Part shown: positions 5,916 to 8,098 of the stretch, piece after piece
Layout of the letters: each line of letters opens with the position of its first letter
Numbering within the stretch: position 1 is the first letter of the stretch
Source of the DNA: Candidatus Latescibacterota bacterium
Lineage (GTDB): Bacteria > Latescibacterota > UBA2968 > UBA8231
Assembly: GCA_022827165.1 (NCBI GenBank)
Contig: JAJDTN010000209.1
Coordinates: 1-8,098 of the forward strand
Length of the DNA stretch: 8,098 nt
Direction: 5' to 3'
Notes under the pieces: generated by a model
The model's input: the letters and a program-made list of their open reading frames with translations, nothing else
What the model was told of the DNA's origin: nothing
Databases searched by the model: none
Translations under genes and position numbers: made by a program

Positions 5916-5948
5916 GTCGAACCCTCCGCCTCAACCGGGGAACCGGGT

Positions 5949-6518
5949 GTGAGCACCAGCCGCCTGCGACAACTCGAGCGCGACGATCTCGACGAGCAGC
6001 AGAAGGCCGTCTGGGACGCCATCGTCGAGGCCCGCGGCAACGTGGCCGGCCCCTTCCGCGTGTGGCTCCACAGCGCCCCCTTCACCGACCGCGCCCAGAA
6101 GCTCGGCGCCCTGGTCCGCTACCAGACCCGCCTCGAGCCCCGCCTCTCGGAGCTGGTCATCCTGGTCACGGCCCGCGCCTGGGACTGCCAGCTCGAGTGG
6201 ACCCTGCACGAGCCGATCGCCCTCGAGGCCGGCCTGGCGCCGGAGCTGCTGGAGGCGGTCCGCCTCGGGCAGTACCCCGAGTTCGAGCGCGAGGACGAGC
6301 GGACGGTCTACGACTACGCCGCCGAGCTGGTCTACAACCGCTTCGTCCAGGAACGCACCTTCGCCACGGCGCGCGACCTGCTCGGCGAGGCCGGCGTCGT
6401 CGAGCTCACCGGCCTCATCGGCTACTACTCGATGGTGGCCATGTCCCTCAACGCCTTCCAGGTGCCGCTGCCCAAGGGCACCAAGCCCACCCTCGTGGAC
6501 TGCCCCACCTTCCGTTAG
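5949..6518 (+). CDS. Carboxymuconolactone decarboxylase/AhpD-fold family protein
   Basis: The product has 189 residues from a GTG at 5949. It is an all-helical protein with the CMD-family core LSELVILVTARAWDCQLEW followed by TLHEP (67-88). AhpD enzymes carry C-x-x-C-x-x-x-H at this point. Here it is Cys80-x-x-Glu83-x-x-x-His87, so the second cysteine is a glutamate and a disulfide peroxidase relay is not possible. The E-W-x-x-H variant suggests acid-base or binding chemistry, perhaps decarboxylase- or hydrolase-like, in the cytoplasm. An upstream GGGGAA-rich stretch is the only ribosome-site candidate, and a poor one. The start lies 33 bp from the start of the divergent dehydrogenase, and the TAG stop overlaps the TAA of the convergent hydrolase. 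The family is confident; the reaction is unknown. Confidence 0.85.
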   Translation: MSTSRLRQLERDDLDEQQKAVWDAIVEARGNVAGPFRVWLHSAPFTDRAQKLGALVRYQTRLEPRLSELVILVTARAWDCQLEWTLHEPIALEAGLAPELLEAVRLGQYPEFEREDERTVYDYAAELVYNRFVQERTFATARDLLGEAGVVELTGLIGYYSMVAMSLNAFQVPLPKGTKPTLVDCPTFR

Positions 6519-7291
6519 TCGGGCAACCCCGCGGCGATCTCGCCGCAGGTGACCGACCAGCACCCGAACATCTCCAGGTTCAGGATCGTCGACCGCGTCT
6601 GCCCCAGGGCCTCGTGGGTGGCCGCCGACTCCATGCCCGTGGTGCCGTCGCGTACGATCAGCACCGCGTAGCCGCGGCGGTTCATGTCGATGGTGCCGTA
6701 GTCGCGGTGCAGGATGCAGGCGTTGGTGTTGAAGCCGGCGAAGAGCAGGAACATCACCCCCTGCCGCCGGCACCAGAGGTGCAGCTCCTCGCCGGAGGAG
6801 ACCACCGGCTCGCCCTCGGCCGGCTGCAGGTCGGGGTGGATCCGCAGGCCCGCGCGCACCTCCTCGCGCTCGGGGTCGCGCGGCTCCCCGGGCGGGCCGT
6901 AGGCGGCGAACTCCCCCTGGCGCTGGCGGAACTCGGGGGGCGGCCAGTCGGCGTCGTCGGGCCAGGTCTTGCGGTCCCAGCCCTCGAGGCAGACCCAGTT
7001 CGGGTGCGACACGGCCTGGGGCGGCGAGGGGGCGTGCACGACCGGCAGGCCGGCGGCGCGGCAGCGGTCGACCAGGGGCCGCAGGCGCTTCTGGATGATC
7101 TCGTCGGCCCGGGCGTGGGTGTCCTTCAGGTAGTGGCGGTCCCAGACGTCGACCAGGACGAGGGCCGTCCGCGACAGCGGGATGCGCCAGTCGAGGTGGT
7201 CGTACGTGGTGTTCGACTCGACCCACTCGACGCCGGGGTCGACGTGCCAGCGGTGGTAGCGCGGGCGGACGTGGAGACAGCGGCGGCTCAC
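6515..7291 (-). CDS. Isochorismatase-like cysteine hydrolase
   Basis: The product has 258 residues from the GTG at 7291. This start overlaps the stop of the upstream gene as GTGA, so translation is probably coupled. The core strand ALVLVDVWDRHY places the catalytic aspartate at Asp48. The nucleophile region is FAGFNTNACILHRDYGT with Cys192, preceded by GVMFLLFAGF and followed by GYAVLIVRDGTTGME. This order is that of the isochorismatase/nicotinamidase superfamily, whose members hydrolyse C-N or enol-ether bonds in small molecules. At the usual catalytic-lysine position (D-x-V-x-x-K in many members) I read EPVVSSGEELHLW (161-173), so that lysine appears to be missing. A Trp- and Pro-rich insert (about 95-140) makes it longer than simple amidases. 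The open frame continues far upstream, but that part is antiphase to the neighbouring gene. The superfamily is confident; the substrate is unknown and activity is uncertain. Confidence 0.85.
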   Translation of the reverse strand: MSRRCLHVRPRYHRWHVDPGVEWVESNTTYDHLDWRIPLSRTALVLVDVWDRHYLKDTHARADEIIQKRLRPLVDRCRAAGLPVVHAPSPPQAVSHPNWVCLEGWDRKTWPDDADWPPPEFRQRQGEFAAYGPPGEPRDPEREEVRAGLRIHPDLQPAEGEPVVSSGEELHLWCRRQGVMFLLFAGFNTNACILHRDYGTIDMNRRGYAVLIVRDGTTGMESAATHEALGQTRSTILNLEMFGCWSVTCGEIAAGLPD

Positions 7292-8098
7292 AGGAGCAGC
7301 AGCTCGTTGCGGCAGTCGATGCGCACGGACTTCGAGTAGTGGTGGACCTCCACGCCCTCGGCCACCGGCACCGGGACGCGGATCAGCAGCTCGGCCCAGT
7401 CGAAGCGGTGGAAGGCGATGAAGGCCAGCTCCAGGGAGCCGATGAGGTCTTCGGGCTCGACCTCCAGGCCGGGGACCAGGACCGGCCCCGTGTCCGGCTG
7501 GAAGAGCACGTCCCGCTCGTTGGCGTTCACCGTCTTCACCGGGTACTCCAACTCCACCTCGTAGCGCCCGCCGCTGTAATGGGTGCGCGCCACGAGCGTG
7601 CGGTTGCCGAGGATCGCCTCCACCGCCTCCGCCGACGTTGTCAGGGTCCGCGCCTCGACGCGCTCCACGTCGGTGCGGGCGCTCTCGAAGGCCTCTTCCA
7701 CGCGCACCACCTGGCGCTCCGGCTGCAGGCCGAGGGACTCGACGTACAGCGGCAGCTGGCGGCCGACGATGTCGTAGGTCTTGAGGCTGAGGAACTCGCC
7801 GTCGTCGGAGAGGACCGGCTTGAAGTCGGCATTCGGCTGCGGCCAGATGCCGTCCTCGGCCCCCACCGCCTCGGTCTTGCAGCTCACGCCGAGAGCGAAG
7901 CGGCGGCTCCGGCCCGAGGCCGTCTCGGTCACCGTGCACAGGCAGTCCAGGGGCACGCGGGCGTTGTTCAGCGAGTACGGCGGCGGCACCGTCACCGTCG
8001 CCGGCGGCAGCTTGTCCCTGTCGGAGCGCCACCACACGTAGGAGCGCGCGAAGTCGACGGCCGAGGCGCTCACACGCAGGTCCAGCCGCCGTCGACCA
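7288..8098 (-). CDS. Conserved-looking protein of unknown family, open to the right edge
   Basis: I do not recognise this family. The reading is open from the window edge to TGA at 7288-7290, with a possible GTG start at 8073 that would give 261 residues. There is no clear ribosome site before that GTG, and the preceding in-frame residues (RRRLDLR) read naturally into the protein, so the true start may lie beyond the window. The sequence alternates strand-like hydrophobic and charged residues. It has a distinctive central block, GVSCKTEAVGAEDGIW, then PNADFKPVLSDDGEFLSLKTYD, and a C-terminal half with SLELAFIAFHRFDWAELLIRV, ending in DCRNELLLL. There is no signal peptide or membrane span, so it is probably a cytoplasmic beta-rich protein. 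It overlaps the hydrolase gene by 4 nt (GTGA), implying a functional partnership, such as a binding or accessory subunit. Function unassigned. Confidence 0.75.
   Translation of the reverse strand, partial: GRRRLDLRVSASAVDFARSYVWWRSDRDKLPPATVTVPPPYSLNNARVPLDCLCTVTETASGRSRRFALGVSCKTEAVGAEDGIWPQPNADFKPVLSDDGEFLSLKTYDIVGRQLPLYVESLGLQPERQVVRVEEAFESARTDVERVEARTLTTSAEAVEAILGNRTLVARTHYSGGRYEVELEYPVKTVNANERDVLFQPDTGPVLVPGLEVEPEDLIGSLELAFIAFHRFDWAELLIRVPVPVAEGVEVHHYSKSVRIDCRNELLLL

Noticed and set aside
4939..5934. Second minus-strand frame over the beta-hydroxyacid dehydrogenase
   Set aside because: It is a phase-shifted shadow with Arg/Gly-rich sequence; the other frame carries GLGAMG, DCST and the catalytic lysine.
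5931..8035. Long open frames over the AhpD-fold, hydrolase and right-edge genes (5931-7226 minus, 6062-7339 plus, and 7292-8035 minus in the hydrolase frame)
   Set aside because: All are out of phase with or antisense to genes that have recognisable cores or coupled overlaps, and their composition is that of GC-rich noise.

Overview
The window is dense, GC-rich bacterial DNA with nine or ten protein genes, several GTG starts and very short spacers. I see no tRNA, rRNA, CRISPR array, transposase or phage gene. The gene content and the C-terminal W-G-x-L-K tails of the secreted proteins hint at an uncultured FCB-type phylum (Latescibacterota, Eisenbacteria or Krumholzibacteriota). That placement is an impression from gene content, not a demonstrated assignment.

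Left region (1-1851, minus strand): a tandem array of at least three paralogous secreted proteins with a CBM9/DOMON-like appearance. Two copies are complete and one runs off the left edge. At both junctions the stop codon of one copy lies inside the start region of the next (ATGGTAA and ATGGTAG, 7-nt overlap), so the copies form one translationally coupled operon. Some blocks of the copies are almost identical, while short segments between them are strongly diverged. This region also looks less GC-rich than the rest of the window.

A 237-bp divergent spacer (1852-2088) separates the array from the metabolic genes. It carries a plausible promoter whose predicted transcript would start at the GTG of the next gene.

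Middle region (2089-5915): an HpcH/HpaI-family class II aldolase and a malate/L-lactate (Ldh/YiaK-family) dehydrogenase overlap by GTGA. They are followed by an M14-like zinc hydrolase of the aspartoacylase/succinylglutamate desuccinylase type. Convergent to these is a beta-hydroxyacid dehydrogenase of the 3-hydroxyisobutyrate/tartronate-semialdehyde reductase family. An HpcH-type aldolase beside a GarR-type reductase recalls sugar-acid (glucarate/galactarate) breakdown to pyruvate and glycerate. The M14 enzyme could release an acyl- or amide-linked precursor. The substrate cannot be read from the sequence.

Right region (5949-8098): a carboxymuconolactone-decarboxylase/AhpD-fold protein that lacks the second redox cysteine, then, convergent to it, an isochorismatase-like cysteine hydrolase. 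The hydrolase is coupled by a GTGA overlap to an upstream protein of unknown family that is open to the right edge. The strand changes four times, with gaps of 237, 7 and 33 bp and one overlapping pair of stop codons, so little space is left for promoters or terminators.
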